Assembly: GCA_041477005.1 (NCBI GenBank)
Contig: JBGOUJ010000419.1
Location: 1 to 6,972 of the forward strand
Reading direction: 5' to 3'
Source of the DNA: JBGOUJ01 sp041477005
GTDB lineage: Bacteria; Acidobacteriota; Terriglobia; Bryobacterales; JACQDG01
Length of the DNA stretch: 6,972 nt
In this document: positions 1 to 5,818 of the stretch, one piece after another
Layout of the letters: each line of letters starts with the position of its first letter
Numbering within the stretch: the stretch's first letter is position 1
Position numbers and translations under genes: made by a program
The notes under the pieces: generated by a model
Told to the model about the DNA's origin: nothing
Databases searched by the model: none
Seen by the model: the letters and a program-made list of their open reading frames with translations, nothing else

Positions 1-51
1 CAGTGGCAGTCGAGGCCTCCGCATCCGGCTTCAGACCAGCGCGGCGGCGCC

Positions 52-987
52 CTACGGCGTGTCCACCGAGTTCGTTCGCCCGTTCAGCGCTTGCAGGAAG
101 GCCAGCAGCTCGACCTTCTGCTGTGGCGTGATCTGGAGGCGTGGCGCTTCGCTCTTCGCTCCTTCGCCCGCTCCAGGGCCTTGGTAGAAATCGAGCACCG
201 CTTCCAGCGTCCGGAACTGCCCGTTGTGCATGTAAGACGCCCGCTGCGCCACGTCGCGCAGCGACGGCGTCTTGTATTTTGTCCCCGGCGGCGAGTCCCC
301 CATCATCTCGGGAACGCCGACGTAGTGCATCTTCTGATCGGAGAGCAGCGGCCCGTTGTGGCACTGCGCGCACCCCACCTGCCCGGTGAACAGCTCCAAG
401 CCACGCTTGGCCGCCGCGCTCAGCGCCGAGGGATTCCCCGCCAGGTAGCGGTCGAGGTCGCAGTCGTAGGAAACCAGCGTCCGCTCGAACGAGGCGATGG
501 CCTCGGCCACCAGGTCAAAGCTCAGCTCGCGGCCGGGAAAGGCGGCTTGAAAAAGCTGCGGGTATTGGGGGTCCCTTCGCAGCCGCTCCACCGCCTGTTG
601 CGGCGGCAGATCCATCTCCAGCACCGCCCGCAGCGGGAACCCCGCCTGCTCTTCGAGCGATCCGGCCCGGGCGTCGTGGAACAGCCGCTGCTGCCAGCCG
701 ACGTTGTAGAGCGTCGGCGTCCTGCGCCGCAGCTCCGTCTCCTGCAATCCCCACGCCCGCGAAAAACCGTCGGAAAACAGCAGTTCCGGCCGATGGCAGG
801 TGCCGCAACTACGGTTTCCCGGCCCCGACAGCCGGTTGTCGAAGAAGAGCTTCTTGCCCAGCTCCACCTTGGCCGCGGTCGGCGGATTGTCCGCCGGAAA
901 CGGCGGTTTGCCGGTCAGGATCTGGAGGGGCGTCTCGGCCCACAACAGCATGCTTCCCAACGCCCAGCAAAAGACCAGCCCCTTCAT
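52..987 (-). CDS. Diheme cytochrome c peroxidase (CcpA/MauG family), periplasmic
   Basis: Predicted 311-residue secreted diheme enzyme that would reduce hydrogen peroxide to water in the periplasm with electrons from small c-type cytochromes. Residues 1-17 form a short signal peptide with a hydrophobic core, probably cut after LLWA. Two heme c motifs are visible: CGTCH (61-65) and CAQCH (206-210). Other family marks are TPTLYNV (90-96), a PLxxxxxEM segment (118-125) whose Glu124 is probably the conserved active-site acid, and YMHNGQFRTLE (252-262). Met253 sits where the C-terminal heme's Met ligand is expected, favouring a classical peroxidase over MauG, which has Tyr there. The usual LFWDGRA segment reads LFHDARA (102-108). 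The start is the ATG at 985-987, which begins the signal peptide; the frame is open 51 codons further upstream but only inside the preceding gene. A weak GAAAG precedes the start. The upstream glycosyltransferase stops 23 bp before it, so co-transcription is likely. Family is firm; the physiological electron donor is unknown. Confidence 0.93.
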   Translation of the reverse strand: MKGLVFCWALGSMLLWAETPLQILTGKPPFPADNPPTAAKVELGKKLFFDNRLSGPGNRSCGTCHRPELLFSDGFSRAWGLQETELRRRTPTLYNVGWQQRLFHDARAGSLEEQAGFPLRAVLEMDLPPQQAVERLRRDPQYPQLFQAAFPGRELSFDLVAEAIASFERTLVSYDCDLDRYLAGNPSALSAAAKRGLELFTGQVGCAQCHNGPLLSDQKMHYVGVPEMMGDSPPGTKYKTPSLRDVAQRASYMHNGQFRTLEAVLDFYQGPGAGEGAKSEAPRLQITPQQKVELLAFLQALNGRTNSVDTP

Positions 988-1010
988 ACTTTCAAAAGTA
1001 GCAGAATCGC

Positions 1011-2465
1011 TCAGAAACCTGAAATGATTTCTCGACCCTCGATGCGCCAGGGCTGGGGCTCGGCGTCGCAGCTCGGCAGCTTCCGGCCGGCGTAATAGCT
1101 CAGGCCATAGAGAACGCTCCGCGGCGTCTGAACCACACAAACCGCGCCGCCGCGAGCCTGGGCCTGCTGCCAGAGCGCCCGCGTCCCGGCGCGGCGCTCA
1201 ATCTGGGGGAATGTGTCTTGCGCGATCCAGGCATAGCCGGCGACGGCCGCCAGCGCGATCGCCGCCACCGCCGCCGGCCGCCGCCCCGCCCGTTCCAAGG
1301 CCCACACGCCGCCGGCAAGCAAAGCGACGGCCGCTACCGGCAGCACCGAAATTCGTACGCTTTCGAGCTTCGTGCCGATCCCCGTGTCCAGCGCCTCGGG
1401 CAACACCGCCGCGCCCGCCGGCAACAGCGCGAGCATCATCGCCGAAACCGGCAGCGCCGCTCGCATCGGCCCGCTCCGCGTGAGCGCGATCCCCACGAGC
1501 GCCGCGACGGCCGGCAGCGCCGGCAGCACATAGTGCGGCAGCTTATCCCGCGACAGCGAAAAAAACACCACCGTCACCACCGCCCACGCGGCCAGAAAGA
1601 ACGCCCGTCGCTCCCGCCAAATCCCAGCCCCGGGAAGCGCCGCCACCAGCGGCGTCCAGGGCAGCAGCCCCACCGCCACGACCGGAACGAAATACCAAAC
1701 CGGCTGATGGTGCTCGAGCGCCCCGGTCAGGTAGCGCGCAAAGTGGTGTTTCCAGAAGAATTCTTCGAGAAAGACGTTCCCGTTGCGCGCATAGCAGAGC
1801 GCATACCACGGCGCCGCCACCGCCACAAACACCATCACCGGAACCGGCCGCAGAAAATCTCGGAACACTCGCGCGGCAAACACTCGCACCCCCAGGCGCC
1901 AGGCGCAGCAGCCGAGCGTCAGCGCCGCGAGTGCCGGTCCCACCAGCCCCTTGGCCAGCATCGAAAGTCCCAACAGCCCCGCGAAGACCGCAATCCCGCC
2001 CCGCTCCCCCCGCTCCACCCAGCCGAGCAGCGAGAGCATCGCCGCGCCGAACGTCGCGGCCAGCGGCAGATCGAAAACCGCCGCATGGCTGTAAGCCACC
2101 CAACCCGCCGAGGTCGCCAGCACCGCCGCCCCGTATCCCGCCGCCGCCGCCCCGAACTCGACCCGCATTCTCCAATAGAAGAACGCCAGAAACGCCACGC
2201 TCCAGCACGCCACCGGCAGCCGGGGCGCCGCGTCCGGATCGAGGCCCAACCGGAATGCCGCCGCCGTCATCCAGTAATCAAGCGCCGGCTTCTCGAACCA
2301 CGGCTTGCCCCACAGCCGCGGCGTCACCCAATCTCCCGACCGCGCCATCTCCCGCCCGATCCACGCGTAGCGCGGCTCGTCGGGCCCGATCAGCCCCATC
2401 CCCGTCAACCGAAAAAAGAACAGGAAATACCCCGCCACCGCCACCGGCGCTATCCACAATCGCAC
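1011..2465 (-). CDS. ArnT-like GT39/PMT-family polyprenyl-phosphate-sugar glycosyltransferase, integral membrane
   Basis: Predicted 484-residue inner-membrane GT-C glycosyltransferase, which would move a sugar from a polyprenyl-phosphate carrier to an envelope acceptor on the periplasmic side. Seen: a first membrane segment (about 5-24), then GPDEPRYAWIGREMARSGDW (27-46) with the Asp29-Glu30 pair expected at the catalytic/metal site of the first periplasmic loop, and GKPWFEKPALDYW (53-65). Next come a second loop acidic residue, Asp132 in VFDLP, an LAKG segment (170-173), HHFARYL (240-246), LLPWTP (267-272) and SLSRDKLPHY (303-312). The last matches the SxSxxKLPxY signature of ArnT-like proteins. 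Many Ala/Leu/Val-rich membrane helices follow, then a soluble tail of about 70 residues; the tail is shorter than that of the 550-residue E. coli ArnT. The start is taken as GTG at 2463-2465, because an ATG at 2544-2546 would make the inverted repeat coding and add a polar, non-conserved 27 residues. Donor and acceptor cannot be told from sequence; lipid A, as for ArnT, is an inference supported by the divergent lpxL-like gene. Confidence 0.88.
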   Translation of the reverse strand: MRLWIAPVAVAGYFLFFFRLTGMGLIGPDEPRYAWIGREMARSGDWVTPRLWGKPWFEKPALDYWMTAAAFRLGLDPDAAPRLPVACWSVAFLAFFYWRMRVEFGAAAAGYGAAVLATSAGWVAYSHAAVFDLPLAATFGAAMLSLLGWVERGERGGIAVFAGLLGLSMLAKGLVGPALAALTLGCCAWRLGVRVFAARVFRDFLRPVPVMVFVAVAAPWYALCYARNGNVFLEEFFWKHHFARYLTGALEHHQPVWYFVPVVAVGLLPWTPLVAALPGAGIWRERRAFFLAAWAVVTVVFFSLSRDKLPHYVLPALPAVAALVGIALTRSGPMRAALPVSAMMLALLPAGAAVLPEALDTGIGTKLESVRISVLPVAAVALLAGGVWALERAGRRPAAVAAIALAAVAGYAWIAQDTFPQIERRAGTRALWQQAQARGGAVCVVQTPRSVLYGLSYYAGRKLPSCDAEPQPWRIEGREIISGF

Positions 2466-2471
2466 CTCAAC

Positions 2472-2477
2472 AGTGTA
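2472..2477 (-). promoter_or_regulatory. Putative -10 box of the glycosyltransferase gene
   Basis: On the minus strand the sequence reads TACACT, six bases before the GTG at 2465. A start of transcription about 7 nt after the box would fall on the GTG itself, giving a leaderless mRNA. The -35 position (about 2495-2500) lies in the octamer array and shows no TTGACA-like hexamer. A GAGGA at 2478-2482 overlaps the box and is 12 nt from the GTG, which is long for a ribosome binding site. If transcription actually starts further upstream, this GAGGA would be the only candidate. Confidence 0.4.
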
Positions 2478-2485
2478 TCCTCGAA

Positions 2486-2518
2486 TTGTTGATTGAGTGA
2501 TTTGTTGATTTGTTGATT
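2486..2518 (+). repeat. Tandem octamer array (TTGTTGAT units), left arm of inverted repeat
   Basis: The 9-mer TTGTTGATT occurs at 2486-2494, 2502-2510 and 2510-2518. A degenerate copy, TGAGTGATT (6 of 9 matches), lies at 2494-2502. All four copies are in one 8-bp register, so this is a small tandem array with one decayed unit. It is AT-rich inside a very GC-rich region and lies between two divergent start codons. Bases 2500-2518 are the left arm of the perfect inverted repeat. Confidence 0.85.
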
Positions 2519-2564
2519 GCACGCCGTTCACGGCCGTAATCACCAAATCAACAAATCAACAAAT
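2500..2564. repeat. 19-bp perfect inverted repeat with 27-nt loop in the divergent control region
   Basis: Bases 2500-2518 are exactly complementary in reverse to 2546-2564. The loop (2519-2545) contains the 8-bp palindrome ACGGCCGT (2530-2537) near its centre. The two bases flanking the stem on the outside (G2499 and G2565) do not pair, so the perfect stem ends exactly there. The right arm ends on the A and T of the acyltransferase ATG. It could be a DNA operator with two opposed arrays, or an RNA hairpin in an lpxL leader. It is not a normal intrinsic terminator: both neighbouring genes start here and the stem is AT-rich. Confidence 0.85.
2538..2564 (+). repeat. Tandem octamer array (reverse-complement units), right arm of inverted repeat
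   Basis: Three consecutive 8-bp units read AATCACCA (2538-2545), AATCAACA (2546-2553) and AATCAACA (2554-2561), followed by AAT (2562-2564). These are reverse complements of the left-array unit, with one mismatch in the first copy. No purine-rich ribosome binding site is present, since this array fills the whole space in front of the ATG at 2563. Confidence 0.83.
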
Positions 2565-3486
2565 GTCGAAACACGGCGCCGCGCGCGACCTGGCCGAGTG
2601 GTCTCTGGTCTGGCCGATCCTGAAAACCCTCGAGCATCTGCCGCTGCCGGTCGCTCGGGGCGAGTCACGCCTGCTCGCCCATTTGCTCCGCACGCTCACC
2701 CCGCGCCAGGTCCGCGTCGCCCGTCACAACCTGTCTTTCGCGCTGCCCCAGCGGACCGAATCCGAGCGCGAGGCGATCCTGGCCGGCGTCTACCAAAGCC
2801 TGGCGCGCTCCTTGCTGGCGTTCGCCCGCTTCCCTCGCCTCAGCGGCCACAACATCGCCGGGTGGATCCGCTACGACGGCTTCGAGCATTTCGAGCGCGC
2901 CCGCTCCTGCGGCAAAGGCGTCCTGTTCCTGACCGCCCACCTCGGCAATTGGGAATTGAGCGCCCTGGCTCACGGCCTTTACGGTCATCCCATGCACATC
3001 CTGGTCCGGGCCCTCGATAACCCCCGCCTCGATCGGCTGGTGGCCCGCTATCGCACGCTTTCCGGCAACCGTATCATCGACAGGCACGACTCGCCGCGCC
3101 GCATCTTCGAGGCCCTGGCGGCCAATCACGCGGTCGGCATGCTCATCGATCAAAACGCCTCACCCGAAAACGGAGTTTTTGTGGATTTCTTCGGTAAGAA
3201 GGCCTGCGCCTCGACGGGCCTGGCCAAGATTGCCTTGCGCACCGGCGCGCCCGTAATTCCCGGCTTTGCTCTTTGGGAGCCTTCCGAGCGCCGGTACGTG
3301 CTCCGGTTCTGGCCGCCGATCGAAATGACCGTCTCCGGCAATCCCGAAGTGGACGTTCCGCTCAACACCCAGCGCCTGACTTCCGCCCTGGAGCAGATCA
3401 TCCGCCGCTACCCGGACCAATGGCTATGGATTCACCGCCGCTGGAAGACCCGCCCGCCCGGCGAGCCGCCGCTCTACGAAACTTGA
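2563..3486 (+). CDS. LpxL/HtrB-family lipid A biosynthesis acyltransferase
   Basis: Predicted 307-residue acyltransferase of the LpxL/LpxM (HtrB/MsbB) family. In Gram-negatives these enzymes transfer a secondary acyl chain from acyl-ACP to a lipid A precursor at the cytoplasmic face of the inner membrane. The length matches the family norm of about 300. The HxxxxE catalytic motif is TAHLGNWEL with His126 and Glu131. Further conserved blocks are GMLIDQNAS (192-200), GVFVDFFGKKACASTGLAKI (204-223), the GAPVIPGF block (228-235) and the C-terminal YPDQWLWIHRRWKTRP (283-298). The N-terminal segment (about 12-30) is moderately hydrophobic and may anchor the enzyme. The ATG at 2563 is the first in frame and gives the full family length, but it has no Shine-Dalgarno sequence and lies at the edge of the inverted repeat, so initiation is unusual. 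Its 3' end overlaps the convergent GGDEF-EAL gene by 13 bp. The family call is firm; the exact acyl position or lipid substrate is not. Confidence 0.93.
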   Translation: MSKHGAARDLAEWSLVWPILKTLEHLPLPVARGESRLLAHLLRTLTPRQVRVARHNLSFALPQRTESEREAILAGVYQSLARSLLAFARFPRLSGHNIAGWIRYDGFEHFERARSCGKGVLFLTAHLGNWELSALAHGLYGHPMHILVRALDNPRLDRLVARYRTLSGNRIIDRHDSPRRIFEALAANHAVGMLIDQNASPENGVFVDFFGKKACASTGLAKIALRTGAPVIPGFALWEPSERRYVLRFWPPIEMTVSGNPEVDVPLNTQRLTSALEQIIRRYPDQWLWIHRRWKTRPPGEPPLYET

Positions 3487-5636
3487 GCAATCGGAGAAGT
3501 GAGAAGCGAGGGGGGCGCCCCCACCCGCTTCGCGCGAGCGGGCCCCGGCATCAAGTAGCGGCTCTTCAGCAGCCCGGCGATCTGCTCCGGCGGCAAGGGC
3601 CGGCTGAAAACATACCCCTGAATCTGGTTGCAGCCCCCCGCGCACAGGAACTCCAGTTGCTCGGTCGTTTCCACGCCCTCCGCCACCACGTTGAGCCTCA
3701 GACTGTGTCCCAGGTTGATGACCGCCGTGGCGATCGCCGCGCCGTCCGGATCGACGTCGATGTCGCGGACGAACGACCGGTCGATCTTCAGGGTGCTGAT
3801 CGGGAACCGCCGCAGGTACCGCAGCGAAGAGTAGCCGGTGCCGAAATCGTCAATGGAAATCCGGATCCCCATGGCGCACAACTGCTGCATGGTTTCGATG
3901 GTCGCCTGCGCGTTGCCGAGCACGATGTTTTCCGTCAGCTCCAGGTCCAGAAACCGGGGATCGAGGCCCGTATCTTCGAGCGCCCGGCTGATGGCATCCA
4001 CCAGACTGGGCTGTTTGAATTGCCGCGCCGAGAGATTCACCGCGACCCGCAGGTGCGGGTGCCCGGCGTCGTGCCAGGCCTTGTTCTGGGCGCAGGCCGT
4101 TCGCAGCACCCAGTCGCCGATCGACAGGATGATCCCGGTCTCCTCGGCGACCGAGATAAAGTTCGCCGGTGGGACCAGGCCGCGTTGCGGGTGCTGCCAG
4201 CGCACCAGCGCCTCCACGGCGGCAATCGCGCCGCTTTCCCGCGACACGATCGGCTGGTAATGCACCAGCAGTTCCTGGCGCTCAACCGCGCGCCGCAGGT
4301 CGGTCTCGAGCTGCAGCCGCTCCACCGCCCGCGCGTGCAGGCCGGTGTGGAACACCTCGTGCCGCGCCTTGCCCAAGGCCTTGGCCCGGTACATCACCGT
4401 GTCCGCGTCCCGCAGCAGGTCCTCCGGCCGCTGGTATCCCGTCTCGCTCAGGGCGATCCCGATGCTGGCGGTCGTGAACACCTCGTGCCCGCCCAATTGG
4501 AATGGCCGGCCCAGCTCCTGCTGGATGCGTTCGGCGAGCTGTGTGGCGTCGCTGATCCCCTTCAGATCGTCGAACAGGATGACGAACTCGTCGCCGCCCA
4601 GCCGCGTCACGGTGTCTTCCGGCCGCAGGCAGGACTCCAGGCGGCGCGCAATCCCCACCAGCAACTGGTCCCCGATCATGTGCCCCAGGCTGTCGTTGAT
4701 CACCTTGAACCGGTCCAGATCGAGAAACAGGACTGCGAACAGGTAGTTGTCCCGTCGCACGGCCCGCACCGCCGCCCGCTCCAGCCGCTCCATGAACAGG
4801 GCCCGGTTGGGCAGCCCCGTCAGCTCGTCGTGAAACGCGTCGTGCAGCAGCCGCTGTTCGGCGAGCTTCCGCATGGTGATGTCGGTTTGCGAGCCGGCAA
4901 TGCGCAAGGCCTTCCCCTGGGCATCCACCACTGCCAGCGCCCGGCTCACCACCCACCGGTAGCTGCCGTCCTTGTGGCGCATCCGGTGCTCATTTTCGAA
5001 GTGCTGGTTGTGCCCTTCCAGGTGCACCCCGATTTCGACTTTCAGCCGACCCAGGTCCTCCGGATGCACGCGGCCGAACCACTCCTCGGGGCTGTCACCG
5101 ATCTCGCCTTCCTCGTAGCCGAGCATCGCTTTCCAGCGGGGAGAGAAATAGATCTTGTCGGTCTTCAGATTCCAGTCCCAAAGCCCGTCGTTGGCGCCGC
5201 GCACGGCCAGTTCGTACCGCTCCTCGGTCTCGCGACGCGCTTCCTCCGCCTGCTTGCGCTTGGTGATGTCGAGCATCGCCGCGCGGACCCCCACCACCCG
5301 GCCGCTCTGGTCCCGGATCAGGCTTTCGTGAATCTCAACGACGTGCCGCGCCCCGTTCCGGCCGATGATTTCCCGCTCGAAGGGTGCGATCGGCTGCTCC
5401 CCGGAGATCTTCCGTCGCAGCGCTTCCCGGCTGCTCTCCTGCTCCTCCGGAGCCACAAAGTCCCATCTGTACTTGCCTAGGATTTCCGATCGCTCGAATC
5501 CCAGCAGGCTGCATTCGGCGTTATTCACCCGCCGGATGACGCCCTCGCTGTCGATCTCGTGGTAGGCAACCGGCGCCTCCTGAAACAGGCTGCGCAGGTC
5601 CTCCTCACTGTCCCACAGGCTGGCCTCTGGCGACAT
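3474..5636 (-). CDS. PAS-PAS-GGDEF-EAL cyclic-di-GMP synthase/phosphodiesterase
   Basis: Predicted 720-residue soluble signalling protein with no membrane segment or signal peptide, so its input is probably cytoplasmic. Domains: PAS 1 (about 12-126, ending MLDITKRK), a short charged linker, PAS 2 (about 138-257, ending TDITMRK), GGDEF (about 263-430) and EAL (about 440-692). The cyclase motif GGDEF (347-351) is intact. The inhibitory I-site RxxD (Arg338, Asp341) lies at the standard spacing before it. The EAL domain keeps the residues expected in active phosphodiesterases: EALVRW (Glu475), Asn534 in NLSARQ, Glu566 and Glu569 in ELTE, DDFGTGYSSL (Asp596-Asp597), Lys617 in LKIDRSF, Glu653 in AEGVE and Gln673 in QGY. 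Both activities are therefore possible; which dominates cannot be read from sequence. A 27-residue Pro/Ala-rich tail follows EAL, and its last codons overlap the convergent acyltransferase gene. The start ATG (5634-5636) has AAGG about 10 nt upstream. The PAS ligand is unknown. Confidence 0.95.
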   Translation of the reverse strand: MSPEASLWDSEEDLRSLFQEAPVAYHEIDSEGVIRRVNNAECSLLGFERSEILGKYRWDFVAPEEQESSREALRRKISGEQPIAPFEREIIGRNGARHVVEIHESLIRDQSGRVVGVRAAMLDITKRKQAEEARRETEERYELAVRGANDGLWDWNLKTDKIYFSPRWKAMLGYEEGEIGDSPEEWFGRVHPEDLGRLKVEIGVHLEGHNQHFENEHRMRHKDGSYRWVVSRALAVVDAQGKALRIAGSQTDITMRKLAEQRLLHDAFHDELTGLPNRALFMERLERAAVRAVRRDNYLFAVLFLDLDRFKVINDSLGHMIGDQLLVGIARRLESCLRPEDTVTRLGGDEFVILFDDLKGISDATQLAERIQQELGRPFQLGGHEVFTTASIGIALSETGYQRPEDLLRDADTVMYRAKALGKARHEVFHTGLHARAVERLQLETDLRRAVERQELLVHYQPIVSRESGAIAAVEALVRWQHPQRGLVPPANFISVAEETGIILSIGDWVLRTACAQNKAWHDAGHPHLRVAVNLSARQFKQPSLVDAISRALEDTGLDPRFLDLELTENIVLGNAQATIETMQQLCAMGIRISIDDFGTGYSSLRYLRRFPISTLKIDRSFVRDIDVDPDGAAIATAVINLGHSLRLNVVAEGVETTEQLEFLCAGGCNQIQGYVFSRPLPPEQIAGLLKSRYLMPGPARAKRVGAPPSLLTSPIAQVS

Positions 5637-5664
5637 AGTGCGACTGCCTTGCTCCCCATTACAA

Positions 5665-5694
5665 AGACTACGGCCCCGGCGCCGCCGGCCACAA
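5665..5694 (-). promoter_or_regulatory. Possible sigma70-type promoter of the GGDEF-EAL gene
   Basis: On the minus strand TTGTGG (5689-5694) and TAGTCT (5665-5670) are separated by 18 bp and lie about 30 bp upstream of the ATG at 5636. The hexamers are only moderate matches to TTGACA and TATAAT, and the spacer is almost entirely G/C. This is a plausible but weak call. Confidence 0.25.
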
Positions 5695-5806
5695 TGGTAC
5701 AGAGTTCACATTTTGGTTCCCGTACCGTCGTTCCACCGCACTAGGCCCACAGTTCCAGGGTATTAAGGTGAACAACTCAGCGCGCCTAAGCCCCCGGCCT
5801 GTCCGG

Positions 5807-5812
5807 TAGAAT
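5807..5812 (+). promoter_or_regulatory. Putative -10 box of the aminotransferase gene
   Basis: TAGAAT is a good match to TATAAT and ends six bases before the ATG at 5819. Transcription would then begin at or next to the start codon, giving a leaderless mRNA. An AGGA at 5815-5818 directly abuts the ATG, too close to serve as a normal ribosome binding site. No clear -35 hexamer is seen 16-18 bp upstream. The geometry is the same as at the glycosyltransferase start. Confidence 0.42.
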
Positions 5813-5818
5813 GCAGGA

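Larger units (their letters stand above)
5637..5818. promoter_or_regulatory. Divergent intergenic control region between the GGDEF-EAL and aminotransferase genes
   Basis: These 182 bp separate two genes that start in opposite directions, so both promoters should lie here. I see no open frame of interest, no long repeat and no recognisable riboswitch. Two candidate promoter elements are listed separately. The stretch 5672-5690 is very GC-rich and loosely self-complementary around GGCGCC. Confidence 0.6.

Noticed and set aside
1..51. Possible start of another minus-strand gene (ATG at 22-24) after the peroxidase
   Set aside because: Only eight codons are visible before the window edge, so coding cannot be judged; no hairpin terminator for the peroxidase is seen in this stretch either.
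91..1095. A 334-codon plus-strand open frame opposite the peroxidase, open also to the window's left edge
   Set aside because: Arg/Leu/Gln-rich shadow of the peroxidase frame, which has two heme motifs and a signal peptide.
988..1140. N-terminal extension of the peroxidase by 51 residues
   Set aside because: It lies within the 3' end of the glycosyltransferase gene and would bury the signal peptide; the ATG at 987 gives a normal secreted protein.
1218..2492. A 424-codon plus-strand open frame opposite the glycosyltransferase
   Set aside because: Extremely Arg/His/Pro-rich low-complexity translation mirroring Ala/Val/Leu codons of the real membrane protein; no plausible fold.
2466..2546. N-terminal extension of the glycosyltransferase to the ATG at 2546
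   Set aside because: It would translate the octamer array into a polar Thr/Gln-rich stretch in front of the first membrane helix and is not expected in this family.
2486..2564. Octamer repeats considered as a CRISPR array
   Set aside because: Units are 8 bp, contiguous and without spacers, and occur in opposed orientation; this is a tandem/inverted microsatellite-like structure.
3273..5480. A 735-codon open frame on the plus strand, antisense to most of the GGDEF-EAL gene
   Set aside because: Its translation is rich in Arg, Pro, His and Gln with no recognisable domain, and the opposite strand encodes a textbook multi-domain protein. Long antisense frames are expected where codons are strongly GC-biased.
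5672..5690. GC-rich self-complementary stretch as a terminator or operator
   Set aside because: Pairing is imperfect, there is no T-run, and the flanking genes both start rather than end here; such stretches are expected by chance in this base composition.
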